A stretch of DNA of 7,742 nt, from positions 1 to 7,742 of the forward strand of contig JAFWDX010000055.1 in assembly GCA_017515945.1 (NCBI GenBank), in the 5' to 3' direction. The position numbers and the translations under genes are program-made. Below are positions 1 through 6,043 of this stretch, one piece after another; position 1 is the first letter of the stretch, and each line of letters starts with the position of its first letter. The notes under the pieces were generated by a model. The model made no database searches and was not told the origin of the DNA. It saw only the letters and a list, made by a program, of their open reading frames with translations. The stretch is from Blautia sp. GTDB lineage: Bacteria > Bacillota > Clostridia > Lachnospirales > Lachnospiraceae.

Positions 1-5
1 AAAAT

Positions 6-24
6 GATACCCATATTGGGTACC
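6..24. promoter_or_regulatory. Dyad overlapping a leftward promoter start (possible operator)
   Basis: GATACCC (6-12), a 5-base spacer, then GGGTACC (18-24) form an inverted repeat with one mismatch. It lies at about the expected start point of the leftward promoter at 28-56, where a repressor could block initiation. The dyad is seen directly; operator function is inferred, and no regulator family is recognised from the sequence. Confidence 0.35.
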
Positions 25-27
25 ATA

Positions 28-56
28 AGTATAACATTTTACTGTACGGTTGTCAA
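28..56 (-). promoter_or_regulatory. Strong sigma-A-type promoter reading out of the left edge
   Basis: On the minus strand a consensus -35 TTGACA (51-56) is followed after exactly 17 bases by -10 TATACT (28-33), with a TGn extension just upstream of the -10. Transcription would start near base 21 and leave the window. The promoter lies beyond the end of the dnaJ-like gene on the same strand, so it probably serves a gene further left that is not in view. Confidence 0.6.
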
Positions 57-71
57 GTTAGGTGGGAGGGG

Positions 72-98
72 GAGGCCCCTGACGCTGAGGCCCCTGAC
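72..98. repeat. Two tandem copies of a 12-bp GC-rich word
   Basis: GAGGCCCCTGAC occurs at 72-83 and 87-98, separated by GCT (period 15). It lies between the end of the dnaJ-like gene and the leftward promoter. It has no U-tract and does not look like an intrinsic terminator. Its function is unknown. Confidence 0.5.
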
Positions 99-124
99 TC
101 ACAGGAACCTGCCCCCCATTTTAT

Positions 125-1141
125 TTACGCCGCGCCTCTGCCATTCCTGGAATGTATACCGGCTGCCGCTTCATATTCGAGTAATTTTTTCCTTGCCTCC
201 GGTGACAGATATTTCGGCACATCGATCTCGACGGTCACGATCTGGCTGCCGCGCTGACGAGGATTTGTCATGGAAACAATGCCTTTATCCTTCAGCCGGA
301 TCTTTGACCCGGACTGAGTGCCTTCCCTGATCCTGCAGGAAACGTCTCCGTAGAGCGTAGGCACAATCACCTCGCCGCCGAACACCGCTGTGGTAAAGGG
401 GATACGGATGGTCGTATAGACATCCATGCCCTCCCGTGTGTACCCGCTGCGGGTACCGACGTGAACCTGCAGAAGGAGGTCGCCGTCCGGTCCGCCGTGC
501 GTCCCTGGCATCCCCTTTCCAGCCAGGCAGATGGTCTTTCCGTCCTCGATCCCTGCCGGAATATGGATCTGCAGCGTCTGCGTCCTGCCGTCAGCGGATG
601 AAAACCGAATCCGTTTTTCACATCCGAATGCGGCTTCATCAAAACTGACATCGACATCGGAGTGAAGATCACTTCCCCGCGCCTGGCCGTATCCTCTGGT
701 ATCCGATCCGAAGGAATCGGAGAAGCCGTGGAAGGAATCGCCGCCAAAACCGGAGAAATGCCCTCCGAAAAGATTCTTAAGCAGATCATCCATGTCGGCG
801 TCATTTCCATTAAAATGGAAGCTCTGCCACGAACCACCAGATCCGTCGCCGGAAGTCTGCCAATGTCCCTGGCCTGTGAACGGATTTCCTGTATCCTGAT
901 ATGCTCCGCCTCCCTCAAATGCGGCGTGGCCGAACTGGTCATAGAGCTTCTTTTTCTCGGGATCGCTCAGGACACCGTAGGCTTCCGTGATCTCCTTAAA
1001 GATCTCCTCTGCCCGCGCGTTCCCGGCGTTGGAGTCGGGATGGTACTTTTTGGCCAGTTTTCGGTAGGCCTTTTTTATTTCCTGGTCTGAAGCGTTTCTT
1101 GAAAGCCCAAGCACTTCATAATAATCTCTTTTTGTACTCAT
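125..1141 (-). CDS. Class B DnaJ/CbpA-type J-domain co-chaperone
   Basis: A cytosolic J-protein expected to deliver unfolded substrates to DnaK (Hsp70) and stimulate its ATPase. The 338-residue product opens with a J-domain (about 5-70) carrying the HPD motif at 34-36. A Gly/Phe-rich linker follows (about 74-160), then the beta-sandwich C-terminal substrate-binding region (about 160-325, with GKGMPG at 208-213). The CxxCxGxG zinc-finger repeats of classical DnaJ are absent, which makes it a class B (CbpA-like) protein rather than the main DnaJ. The ATG at 1141 is preceded by AGGTGAT, which matches the downstream part of the anti-SD complement, so the short gap is normal. No dnaK or grpE is adjacent and no CIRCE element is seen upstream. 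It has its own promoter at 1246-1274, and its leader carries a 34-bp repeat unit. The family call is firm; the exact paralogue name is uncertain. Confidence 0.93.
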   Translation of the reverse strand: MSTKRDYYEVLGLSRNASDQEIKKAYRKLAKKYHPDSNAGNARAEEIFKEITEAYGVLSDPEKKKLYDQFGHAAFEGGGAYQDTGNPFTGQGHWQTSGDGSGGSWQSFHFNGNDADMDDLLKNLFGGHFSGFGGDSFHGFSDSFGSDTRGYGQARGSDLHSDVDVSFDEAAFGCEKRIRFSSADGRTQTLQIHIPAGIEDGKTICLAGKGMPGTHGGPDGDLLLQVHVGTRSGYTREGMDVYTTIRIPFTTAVFGGEVIVPTLYGDVSCRIREGTQSGSKIRLKDKGIVSMTNPRQRGSQIVTVEIDVPKYLSPEARKKLLEYEAAAGIHSRNGRGAA

Positions 1142-1174
1142 TATATCACCTGATTTCGTATGATTATTTCAGAC

Positions 1175-1208
1175 GTAACTGCTCAGTCACAAGCTCCTTC
1201 ACAGTTAC
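1175..1208 (-). repeat. 34-bp GTAAC...GTTAC unit, copy A, with apparent 8-bp target duplication
   Basis: The unit begins GTAACTGCTCAGTCAC and ends TTCACAGTTAC. It matches the reverse complement of copy B (1386-1419) at 33 of 34 positions. It is flanked by TTTCAGAC on the left (1167-1174) and the same word on the right (1210-1217), with one extra T between the unit and the right copy. This looks like the target duplication of a transposed miniature element. It lies in the 5' leader of the dnaJ-like gene. Confidence 0.7.
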
Positions 1209-1245
1209 TTTTCAGACTCAAATCTGTCCTGCCTGTTCTATATAT

Positions 1246-1274
1246 AATATATCATTTATGACATGCGAAGTCAA
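1246..1274 (-). promoter_or_regulatory. Promoter of the dnaJ-like gene
   Basis: On the minus strand -35 TTGACT (1269-1274), a 17-base spacer and -10 TATATT (1246-1251) lie in an AT-rich stretch. The expected start is near 1239, giving a leader of roughly 100 nt that includes repeat copy A. The match is good in sequence and spacing; activity is inferred. Confidence 0.6.
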
Positions 1275-1346
1275 TGTGATAAAAAGACAAAAATGTAATT
1301 GTAACGATTTGTTTACTGTGTTTTTTTTACGCAAAATGCTGGGGGA

Positions 1347-1375
1347 TTGTAAGCCGTTAAGTCTTTTGTTATAGT
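1347..1375 (+). promoter_or_regulatory. Promoter of proC
   Basis: -35 TTGTAA (1347-1352), a 17-base spacer and -10 TATAGT (1370-1375), with the TG of an extended -10 at 1367-1368. Transcription would start near 1382, just before repeat copy B, so the proC leader would begin almost at the repeat. It is divergent from the dnaJ-like promoter, about 70 bases away. Confidence 0.6.
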
Positions 1376-1385
1376 ATACATGTGC

Positions 1386-1419
1386 GTAACTGTGAAGGAG
1401 CTTGTGACTGAACAGTTAC
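1386..1419 (+). repeat. 34-bp GTAAC...GTTAC unit, copy B
   Basis: The unit begins GTAACTGTGAAG and ends GTGACTGAACAGTTAC. Together with copy A it forms a near-perfect inverted pair of 35 bases (34 matches, adding one outer base on each side) around the 177-bp divergent promoter region. No target duplication is seen around this copy. It lies in the leader of proC. Confidence 0.7.
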
Positions 1420-1449
1420 GAATTGATTAAAGAAGAACAGGAGCAGATC

Positions 1450-2247
1450 ATGTACAAGATTGGTTTTATCGGCTGCGGCAATATGGGTTCCGCCATGGTC
1501 AGCAGCCTTATCGCAAAAGAAATATATTCACCGGATCAGATCCTGGTCTCACACCTGACAGAGGAAGGCGCCGCCCGCAGTCGGGAGATGTATGGCGTGG
1601 ATGTCACGCTCGACAACAGGCAGGTGGCCGCGCAGACCAGACTGCTGATCCTGGCGGTAAAGCCGCAGTTTTATGAAGAAGTTCTCACCGGGATTCAGGC
1701 GGAGCTGACGCCTGAACACCTCCTGGTCGGGATCGCTCCCGGTAAAACCCTGGAGTGGCTGCGTGAAAAAAGCGGCTGTGGGGTAAAGACCGCCCGTTTC
1801 ATGCCAAATACGCCGGCGAAAGTGCTGGAGGGTATGACCGCGATCTGCATCGGTGACAATGTCACGGAAGAGGAGACACAGGAACTTAAAAAAATAGCCG
1901 GGAGCTTTGGCCGCTTCGAACTCATCCCGGAGCGACTGATGGACGCTGCGGGGGCTGTCGGCGGCTGCTCACCGGCCTTTGTATACATGTTTATCGAGGC
2001 GATGGCTGATGCCGCTGTGATGCAGGGCATGCCAAGAAAGATGGCGTATGACTTTGCCGCACAGGCGGTGCTCGGCAGTGCAAAAATGGTGCTGGAGACC
2101 GGGCTGCACCCCGGCACGCTCAAAGACCAGGTATGCTCTCCGGGCGGAACGACCATCGAGGGCGTCCGTATGCTGGAGAAAGCGGGAATGCGTAGCGCCA
2201 TGATCGAAGCCCTCACCGCCAGTGCGGAGAAGGGAAAAAGAATGTAA
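1450..2247 (+). CDS. proC: Pyrroline-5-carboxylate reductase
   Basis: Catalyses the last step of proline synthesis, NAD(P)H-dependent reduction of 1-pyrroline-5-carboxylate to L-proline, in the cytosol. The 265-residue product has the normal family length. Visible features are the N-terminal Rossmann dinucleotide-binding motif GFIGCGNMG (5-13), AVKPQ (69-73), RFMPNTPA (116-123), GCSPAFVY (172-179) and the C-terminal ProC signature region with CSPGGTT (229-235). The ATG at 1450 is preferred because AGGAG (1439-1443) lies 6 bases upstream. An in-frame TTG at 1423 would add nine residues without a good binding site. The gene appears to be transcribed alone from 1347-1375. Its TAA is one base from the stop of the opposing CYTH gene, with no terminator between. 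No proA or proB is nearby. Confidence 0.95.
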   Translation: MYKIGFIGCGNMGSAMVSSLIAKEIYSPDQILVSHLTEEGAARSREMYGVDVTLDNRQVAAQTRLLILAVKPQFYEEVLTGIQAELTPEHLLVGIAPGKTLEWLREKSGCGVKTARFMPNTPAKVLEGMTAICIGDNVTEEETQELKKIAGSFGRFELIPERLMDAAGAVGGCSPAFVYMFIEAMADAAVMQGMPRKMAYDFAAQAVLGSAKMVLETGLHPGTLKDQVCSPGGTTIEGVRMLEKAGMRSAMIEALTASAEKGKRM

Positions 2248-2248
2248 C

Positions 2249-2737
2249 TTACTCTACCGGAGGAACGGTCCTGTCCATCAGCTCCGGCACGCCCTCGCTG
2301 AGCCGGCTGTTCTGGAAATCACCGGAAAAAGTGACATCCTCCCCGAACCAGGCAGGGGGTGTGTAAGCGCGGGCTGCTTCCTCAGTGGGAAACTCCACCT
2401 CGGCGAGGATCAGCCCGGAATACGGGGCCTCAAAAATGTCAAGCTCGATGACCAGTGAATCCTTTTCCGGGATGCGGTACCGCTTTTTGGAGATCAGGAT
2501 CCCGTCTGTTTTTTCGCGCAGATGCAGATAGGCCTGCCGGCTGAGCGGCAGATTGTACTCCTCGCGGGCCATTAGGCCGCCGGCCTTGTAAGTCAGGATG
2601 TATTCGTCGTTAGCCCGGCGGATCCGGACCACGGGAGCCACACAAAGATAGCCCTGCTCGATGACCTGACAGGGGAAGGAGGCATAATCCTCAGGGAGTT
2701 TTTCTCTTTCGATCAGGAATTTACGTTCGATTTCCAT
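2249..2737 (-). CDS. CYTH-domain protein (triphosphate tunnel family)
   Basis: A 162-residue protein made up of one CYTH domain, the fold of class IV adenylate cyclases, thiamine triphosphatases and inorganic tripolyphosphatases. The hallmark ExExK is at residues 2-6 (E2, E4, K6). Further expected charged tunnel residues are R38 and R40 (VRIR), K51 (LTYK), E59/E60, K84-K85-R86, E99 and D101 (ELD), and E113 and E115 (EVE); these bind the triphosphate and the divalent metal. The start at 2737 is chosen over an upstream in-frame ATG at 2776 because GGAGG lies 11 bases before it and the ExExK motif always sits at the very N-terminus. The substrate cannot be told from sequence; a tripolyphosphatase is my guess for a small stand-alone bacterial member. 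It converges on proC. Confidence 0.88.
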   Translation of the reverse strand: MEIERKFLIEREKLPEDYASFPCQVIEQGYLCVAPVVRIRRANDEYILTYKAGGLMAREEYNLPLSRQAYLHLREKTDGILISKKRYRIPEKDSLVIELDIFEAPYSGLILAEVEFPTEEAARAYTPPAWFGEDVTFSGDFQNSRLSEGVPELMDRTVPPVE

Positions 2738-2919
2738 TTGTTTATTACCCTCCGGGACAAAATCGTCCGTAATCATTTTTCAGCAGACTGCCGGGAAAGC
2801 GGATGCAGCTGGAACCGTTCGCTCAGCCCCTCACATTTACTGTGGCGCCGCAGCCGGCCCATGGGAGGCGTACTTGCAATGCGCCGAAAGAAGCCTGCTT
2901 ACATACTCATACATATTGA

Positions 2920-2925
2920 ATTATA
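2920..2925 (-). promoter_or_regulatory. Possible -10 element of the CYTH gene
   Basis: The minus strand carries a perfect TATAAT here, but the region 16-18 bases upstream offers only a poor -35 (TTTCTT-like). If used, the leader would be about 175 nt, unusually long for this small gene. Confidence 0.35.
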
Positions 2926-2979
2926 GCTGTTAAGAGAGAAAAAGAAAGCGCACTTTCATGAATCATTTGTAAATAATCC

Positions 2980-3013
2980 GTAACAAAAATGGAACTTATG
3001 TTTGAACAGTTAC
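2980..3013 (+). repeat. 34-bp GTAAC...GTTAC unit, copy C (diverged)
   Basis: It starts GTAACAAAAATGG and ends TTTGAACAGTTAC, exactly 34 bases long. It matches copy B at about 25 of 34 positions by eye, best at the right end. The last bases run into the perfect palindrome AGTTACCGGTAACT (3008-3021), which suggests a second, inverted end abutting this one. No target duplication is seen. Confidence 0.55.
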
Positions 3014-3029
3014 CGGTAACTCATACATT
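3002..3029 (+). promoter_or_regulatory. Weak candidate promoter of the DJ-1 gene, starting in the repeat
   Basis: TTGAAC (3002-3007), inside the right end of repeat copy C, is followed after 16 bases by TACATT (3024-3029). Each hexamer matches the consensus at 4 of 6 positions. It is the best-placed pair I find upstream of the gene, but it is weak. Confidence 0.25.
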
Positions 3030-3063
3030 TCGACAGAAACAATCAGACAGGGAGGTATCCACA

Positions 3064-3618
3064 ATGAGTAAAGTTTATGTATTTCTTGCTGACGGATTTG
3101 AAGATATTGAGGCACTGACCATGGTTGACATGCTGCGCCGCGCACAGATTCCTGTCTCCACGGTTTCCATCACCGACACCCTTGAGGTGACGACGAGCCA
3201 TCAGGTCACACTGAAGACGGACGTTCTCTTCAAGGACTGTGATTTTTCGGATGCAGATGTGCTTGTCCTGCCCGGAGGAATGCCCGGAACGGCAAATCTG
3301 CGGGCGTTTGAGCCATTGATGGATCTGCTGAAGGCCCACTATGCCCAGGGAAAACGCCTGGCTGCCATCTGCGCCGCGCCGACGATCCTCTCAGACCTTG
3401 GTATTCTTAAAGGAAAAAAGGCTACTTCTTATCCGGCACGCAGGGAGGATATTGAATGTGGGGAATATCTGACGGATCCTGTCGTGGTGGACGGAACGAT
3501 CACAACCAGCCGGGGCATGGGCACCTCCATTGACTTCGCGCTGTGCCTGATCGCGCAGCTTGCCGGACAGGAAAAATCGGAGCAGCTGGCGGCGGCCATT
3601 GTGTATGCCCGTAACTGA
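3064..3618 (+). CDS. DJ-1/PfpI (ThiJ/YajL-type) family protein
   Basis: A 184-residue single-domain protein of the DJ-1/ThiJ/PfpI superfamily. The likely nucleophile is Cys103 in AAICAAPTIL, the nucleophile-elbow position. E16 (GFEDIEAL, 11-18) corresponds to the conserved glutamate that contacts this cysteine in DJ-1. PGGMPG (70-75) and the RGMGTSIDFAL segment (150-160) are also typical. Members act as stress-protective proteins; glyoxalase- and deglycase-type activities have been proposed for relatives, and the activity here cannot be assigned. The ATG at 3064 has AGGGAGG (3049-3055) 8 bases upstream; an ATG at 2989 in the same frame lies inside repeat copy C and is rejected. The last codons and the TGA fall in a GTAACTGA repeat-like word (3611-3618), so the natural C-terminus may have been trimmed or replaced. 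Confidence 0.9.
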   Translation: MSKVYVFLADGFEDIEALTMVDMLRRAQIPVSTVSITDTLEVTTSHQVTLKTDVLFKDCDFSDADVLVLPGGMPGTANLRAFEPLMDLLKAHYAQGKRLAAICAAPTILSDLGILKGKKATSYPARREDIECGEYLTDPVVVDGTITTSRGMGTSIDFALCLIAQLAGQEKSEQLAAAIVYARN

Positions 3619-3635
3619 GCAGAGAAGCGTAACTG
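3611..3635 (-). repeat. Two GTAACTG half-units at the 3' end of the DJ-1 gene
   Basis: GTAACTG occurs at 3611-3617 and again at 3629-3635, in the same orientation, each like the outer end of copy A. The first supplies the final Arg-Asn codons and the stop of the DJ-1 gene. No matching opposite end with a target duplication was found; the nearest inverted CAGTTAC is at 3994-4000. Confidence 0.4.
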
Positions 3636-3643
3636 CTTATACT

Positions 3644-3693
3644 AGAGGGTCTTAATACGTGGAATGCTTTGCTTCCACGTATTTAGAGCCTCT
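3644..3693. repeat. Long near-perfect inverted repeat (hairpin)
   Basis: Arms 3644-3664 and 3673-3693 pair at 19 of 21 positions around an 8-base loop (TGCTTTGC); the core is AATACGTGGAA / TTCCACGTATT. It follows the DJ-1 gene and could end transcription from the left, but neither side has a proper U-tract. A mobile-element end or an RNA structure is equally possible. Confidence 0.65.
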
Positions 3694-3835
3694 GCATATA
3701 CCGCGCGGAAAGCCAGATACATATTTTCCATGTATTTGATCGCGCGAGTATAACGGACACCGGGTTTGAGGCTTTTGTCTGATGGGGCGAAGTTGGCGGT
3801 TCATGGCGGTTGAAATCTTTCAGCTTAAATAACCA

Positions 3836-3862
3836 GCCGGAGCCGGCAGTCCCGGCTCCGGC
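3836..3862. other. Perfect 11-bp GC-rich hairpin upstream of tig
   Basis: GCCGGAGCCGG (3836-3846), loop CAGTC, then CCGGCTCCGGC (3852-3862). It is extremely stable on paper, but lacks a U-tract on either strand. It sits just upstream of the tig promoter and may insulate it from transcription entering from the left. Confidence 0.5.
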
Positions 3863-3891
3863 GTCCGTCCGGAGAATCAATAAAATTATAC

Positions 3892-3920
3892 TGGAAATTT
3901 ATATACCCTTATGCTATACT
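3892..3920 (+). promoter_or_regulatory. Promoter of tig-clpP
   Basis: -35-like TGGAAA (3892-3897), a 17-base spacer and an extended -10, TGCTATACT (3912-3920). The expected start near 3927 gives a leader of about 120 nt containing one CAGTTAC half-unit. No CtsR-type heptad repeat (GGTCAAA) or CIRCE element is seen here. Confidence 0.55.
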
Positions 3921-4046
3921 ATCGAAATGACTGCAAAAAGGTTATAAATGATTGTGGAGCCATACATCGGAAAATACGATTTACATGGCTGTACAGTTAC
4001 CATGATATATAGGTAGAAACACTGGTTCTAAGGAGGAACACTACAC

Positions 4047-5351
4047 ATGAGTTTACAGGTTGAGACACTCGAAAAAAACATGGCAAAGCTGACCATCGAG
4101 GTCGCGGATACACTGCTGGAAAAAGCCATGCAGAACGTTTATAACCGGAACAAAGGCCGGATCAATCTCCCGGGCTTCCGCAAGGGTAAAGCCCCCCGCA
4201 AGATGATCGAGCGTGTATACGGCGCCGGCGTTTTTCTCGAGGATGCAATCAACAGCCTCCTTCCCGACGCATACCGTGATGCACTGAAAGAATGTGAACT
4301 CGAGATCGTATCTCAGCCAAAGATCGACATCGTACAGGCCGAGCCGGGCAAACCGCTCATCTTTACCGCTGAAGTGGCTACCAGACCGGACGTGGAACTG
4401 GGCCAGTATAAAGGCCTGGAAGTGACCCGTCAGGATACCACTGTGACAGACGAGGACATCGAGGCCGAGATCCGCGCAGAGCAGGAAAAGAATTCCCGCG
4501 TCGTTACCGTCGAGGACCGCGGAGCGGAAAACAACGACACCGTGACACTTGACTATGCCGGCACGATCGACGGAGTCGCCTTTGATGGCGGCAGCGCCAC
4601 CGACCATCGCCTGACTCTTGGCTCCGGTTCCTTTATTCCCGGATTTGAGGAGCAGCTCATCGGTGCAAAGGCCGGAGACCATGTGGATGTACGCGTCAGC
4701 TTCCCGGAGGACTACCATGCCTCTGAGCTTGCCGGCAAGGAAGCCGTCTTTGCCTGCGATATCAAAAAGGTGGAGACAAAAGAGCTCCCCGAGCTGGACG
4801 ATGAGTTCGCTCAGGACGTGTCCGACTTTGACACAATGGATGAGTATCGCAAGGATCTCAAGCTGACCCTCAAGATCCGCAAGGAAAATGCAGCCAAGGA
4901 AGCCCTCGAAAATGCAGCGGTGGAAAAAGCCGTCGAAAACGCGACGATCGAGATCCCCGAGGCCATGATCCAGAGCCATGCCGAGAATATGCTCGATGAC
5001 TATGCCCGCAACCTGCAGATGCAGGGCATGAACATGGAACAGTACTTCCAGTACACCGGCCAGAACGCCCAGACCATGATCGAGAATATGAAGCCGGCAG
5101 CCGCCCAGCAGATCCGCACCCGCCTGACCCTCGAAAAGATCGCCGAGGTCGAGAACATCGAGGTCACCGATGAAGAGATCGATGAAGAGCTGGACAAGAC
5201 AGCCAAGGCTTACAACATGGCGCCGGAAACCTTCCGTGAGCGGATGCAGGACCGTCGCGATGATGTGAAAAAGGATATTGCCGTTCAAAAGGCCATCACC
5301 CTGATCGCAGAGGCCGCTGTGCCAGTTGATGCGCCTGAACAGGCTGAGTGA
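4047..5351 (+). CDS. tig: Trigger factor, ribosome-associated chaperone and prolyl isomerase
   Basis: Binds the ribosome at the exit tunnel and shields nascent chains, with peptidyl-prolyl cis-trans isomerase activity. The 434-residue length is typical. The N-terminal ribosome-binding domain (about 1-130) carries the signature GFRKGKAP at 43-50. An FKBP-type isomerase domain follows (about 164-242, including LDYAGTIDG and GSFIPGFEEQLIGAKAGD). The helical C-terminal chaperone domain (about 245-425) is rich in charged residues and Met/Gln, and the tail is acidic. The ATG at 4047 has AAGGAGG (4030-4036) 10 bases upstream. clpP begins 20 bases after the stop, so the two are probably co-transcribed and end at the terminator after clpP. 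Codon use resembles its neighbours. Confidence 0.97.
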   Translation: MSLQVETLEKNMAKLTIEVADTLLEKAMQNVYNRNKGRINLPGFRKGKAPRKMIERVYGAGVFLEDAINSLLPDAYRDALKECELEIVSQPKIDIVQAEPGKPLIFTAEVATRPDVELGQYKGLEVTRQDTTVTDEDIEAEIRAEQEKNSRVVTVEDRGAENNDTVTLDYAGTIDGVAFDGGSATDHRLTLGSGSFIPGFEEQLIGAKAGDHVDVRVSFPEDYHASELAGKEAVFACDIKKVETKELPELDDEFAQDVSDFDTMDEYRKDLKLTLKIRKENAAKEALENAAVEKAVENATIEIPEAMIQSHAENMLDDYARNLQMQGMNMEQYFQYTGQNAQTMIENMKPAAAQQIRTRLTLEKIAEVENIEVTDEEIDEELDKTAKAYNMAPETFRERMQDRRDDVKKDIAVQKAITLIAEAAVPVDAPEQAE

Positions 5352-5371
5352 CGCAGAACGGAGAATGATCT

Positions 5372-5953
5372 ATGAGCTTGGTACCTTATGTTCTGGAGCA
5401 GACCAGCCGCGGAGAGCGCAGCTATGATATCTTTTCGCGCCTGCTCAAAGACCGTATTATTTTCCTCGGTGAAGAGGTCAACGACGTGACGGCCAGTCTG
5501 GTCGTGGCTCAGCTTCTTTACCTGGAGGCGGAGGATCCTGCCAAGGATATCCAGCTGTATATCAACAGCCCCGGTGGTTCCGTTTCCGCAGGGATGTCCA
5601 TCTATGACACAATGCAGTATATCAAATGCGATGTATCCACGATCTGCCTCGGGATGGCGGCATCCATGGGCGCCTTCCTTCTGGCCGGCGGTGCCAAAGG
5701 CAAACGCTTTGCACTGCCGAATTCCACAATCATGATCCATCAGCCCTCCGGCGGTGCGCAGGGACAGGCTACGGAGATCCAGATCGTGGCGGACCACATC
5801 GCAAAGACAAAGAAGATGCTCAATGAGCTCCTGGCTGCCAATACCGGACAGCCGCTGGAGGTGGTCGAGCGCGATACCGACCGTGACAATTATATGACTG
5901 CCGAAGAAGCCAAAGCCTATGGCCTGATCGATGGCGTCGTCACTCATAAATGA
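5372..5953 (+). CDS. clpP: ATP-dependent Clp protease proteolytic subunit
   Basis: Serine protease that forms the tetradecameric barrel of ClpXP (and of ClpAP/ClpCP where present), degrading unfolded substrates fed by the ATPase. The 193-residue product shows the Ser-His-Asp triad: Ser98 in GMAASMG, His123 in MIHQP and Asp172 in DRDNYM. The Ser-His (25) and His-Asp (49) spacings equal those of the E. coli enzyme. The substrate-binding strand [14 protein letters not shown] (66-79) is also clear. There is essentially no propeptide. GGAG (5360-5363) lies 8 bases before the ATG. It is the second gene of the tig-clpP unit, followed directly by an intrinsic terminator that separates it from clpX. 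Confidence 0.97.
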   Translation: MSLVPYVLEQTSRGERSYDIFSRLLKDRIIFLGEEVNDVTASLVVAQLLYLEAEDPAKDIQLYINSPGGSVSAGMSIYDTMQYIKCDVSTICLGMAASMGAFLLAGGAKGKRFALPNSTIMIHQPSGGAQGQATEIQIVADHIAKTKKMLNELLAANTGQPLEVVERDTDRDNYMTAEEAKAYGLIDGVVTHK

Positions 5954-5967
5954 GCATGCCAGCCGCA

Positions 5968-5997
5968 AAAAGACTCCTGTAACTCCAGGAGTCTTTT
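5968..5997 (+). terminator. Intrinsic terminator after clpP
   Basis: A perfect 12-bp stem, AAAAGACTCCTG (5968-5979) with CAGGAGTCTTTT (5986-5997), closes a 6-base loop. The run of T is short (TTTT then C), and because the A-tract mirrors it the structure could work in both directions. It ends the tig-clpP transcript 14 bases after the clpP stop, so clpX needs its own promoter. Confidence 0.8.
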
Positions 5998-6001
5998 CGG
6001 C

Positions 6002-6040
6002 GTAATGTGAGCTCTTGACTGACCAGTTACGACCAGTTAC
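6002..6040 (+). repeat. Shortened GTAA...GTTAC unit, copy D, with duplicated 10-bp end
   Basis: It begins GTAATGTGAGCTCTTGACTG and reaches CAGTTAC at 6030, 29 bases in all. It aligns with copy B if about five bases are deleted. The terminal word GACCAGTTAC is present twice in tandem (6021-6030 and 6031-6040). No flanking target duplication is seen. It sits between the clpP terminator and clpX. Confidence 0.6.
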
Positions 6041-6043
6041 AGT
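6015..6043 (+). promoter_or_regulatory. clpX: Candidate clpX promoter built from the repeat unit
   Basis: TTGACT (6015-6020), a 17-base spacer made of the tandem GACCAGTTAC words, then TACAGT (6038-6043). The -35 is inside the repeat and the second half of the tandem duplication supplies most of the -10. The start would be near 6050, only two bases before the GAGAGG ribosome binding site (6052-6057). It is the best-placed promoter I find after the terminator. Confidence 0.45.

Larger units (their letters stand above)
2738..3063. other. Divergent intergenic region between the CYTH and DJ-1 genes
   Basis: This 326-bp gap holds a perfect -10 hexamer for the CYTH gene (2920-2925), the diverged repeat copy C (2980-3013), a 14-bp palindrome (3008-3021) and a weak promoter and ribosome binding site for the DJ-1 gene. 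I see no convincing gene or known riboswitch in 2777-2910, although that stretch is GC-rich and could fold. Confidence 0.6.
3642..3880 (-). pseudogene. Possible minus-strand ORF remnant, unrecognised
   Basis: Two overlapping minus-strand frames are open. One of 65 codons runs from 3880 to 3683. The other is open from 3800 to the TAG at 3642-3644 and contains LKPGVRYTRAIKYMENMYLA, then an amphipathic helix-like tail ending PRIKTL. The second frame looks more protein-like, but an in-frame TGA lies just upstream and no good start is seen. A single frameshift near 3770 would join the two. No family is recognised. It may be the decayed 3' end of a gene, a spread element, or chance. Confidence 0.25.
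3619..4046. other. 428-bp intergenic region upstream of tig
   Basis: It holds the repeat half-units, a 50-base near-perfect hairpin (3644-3693), a possible minus-strand ORF remnant (3642-3880), a GC-rich hairpin (3836-3862), the tig promoter (3892-3920), an inverted half-unit CAGTTAC (3994-4000) and the tig ribosome binding site AAGGAGG (4030-4036). There is no intact gene. Confidence 0.6.

Noticed and set aside
1175..1420. The copy A to copy B interval as one large MITE
   Set aside because: The outer flanks (TTTCAGAC on the left, GAATTGAT on the right) do not match, while copy A alone has matching flanks. Two separate insertions in opposite orientation fit better.
2989..3063. Upstream ATG extending the DJ-1 protein by 25 residues
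   Set aside because: It starts inside repeat copy C, lacks an SD, and the family begins at the MSKVYVFLADGFED strand, which has AGGGAGG 8 bases before its ATG.
3611..4000. A transposon bounded by GTAACTG at 3611 or 3629 and CAGTTAC at 3994-4000
   Set aside because: The ends match over only about seven bases and no target duplication flanks the interval.
4053..5288. 411-codon minus-strand ORF opposite tig
   Set aside because: It is an antisense shadow. tig on the plus strand has clear domains, an SD and normal length, while the shadow has no recognisable motifs.
5978..5985. GTAACTC in the loop of the clpP terminator as another repeat copy
   Set aside because: Only six bases match and no other part of the unit is present. 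It is explained as terminator loop.
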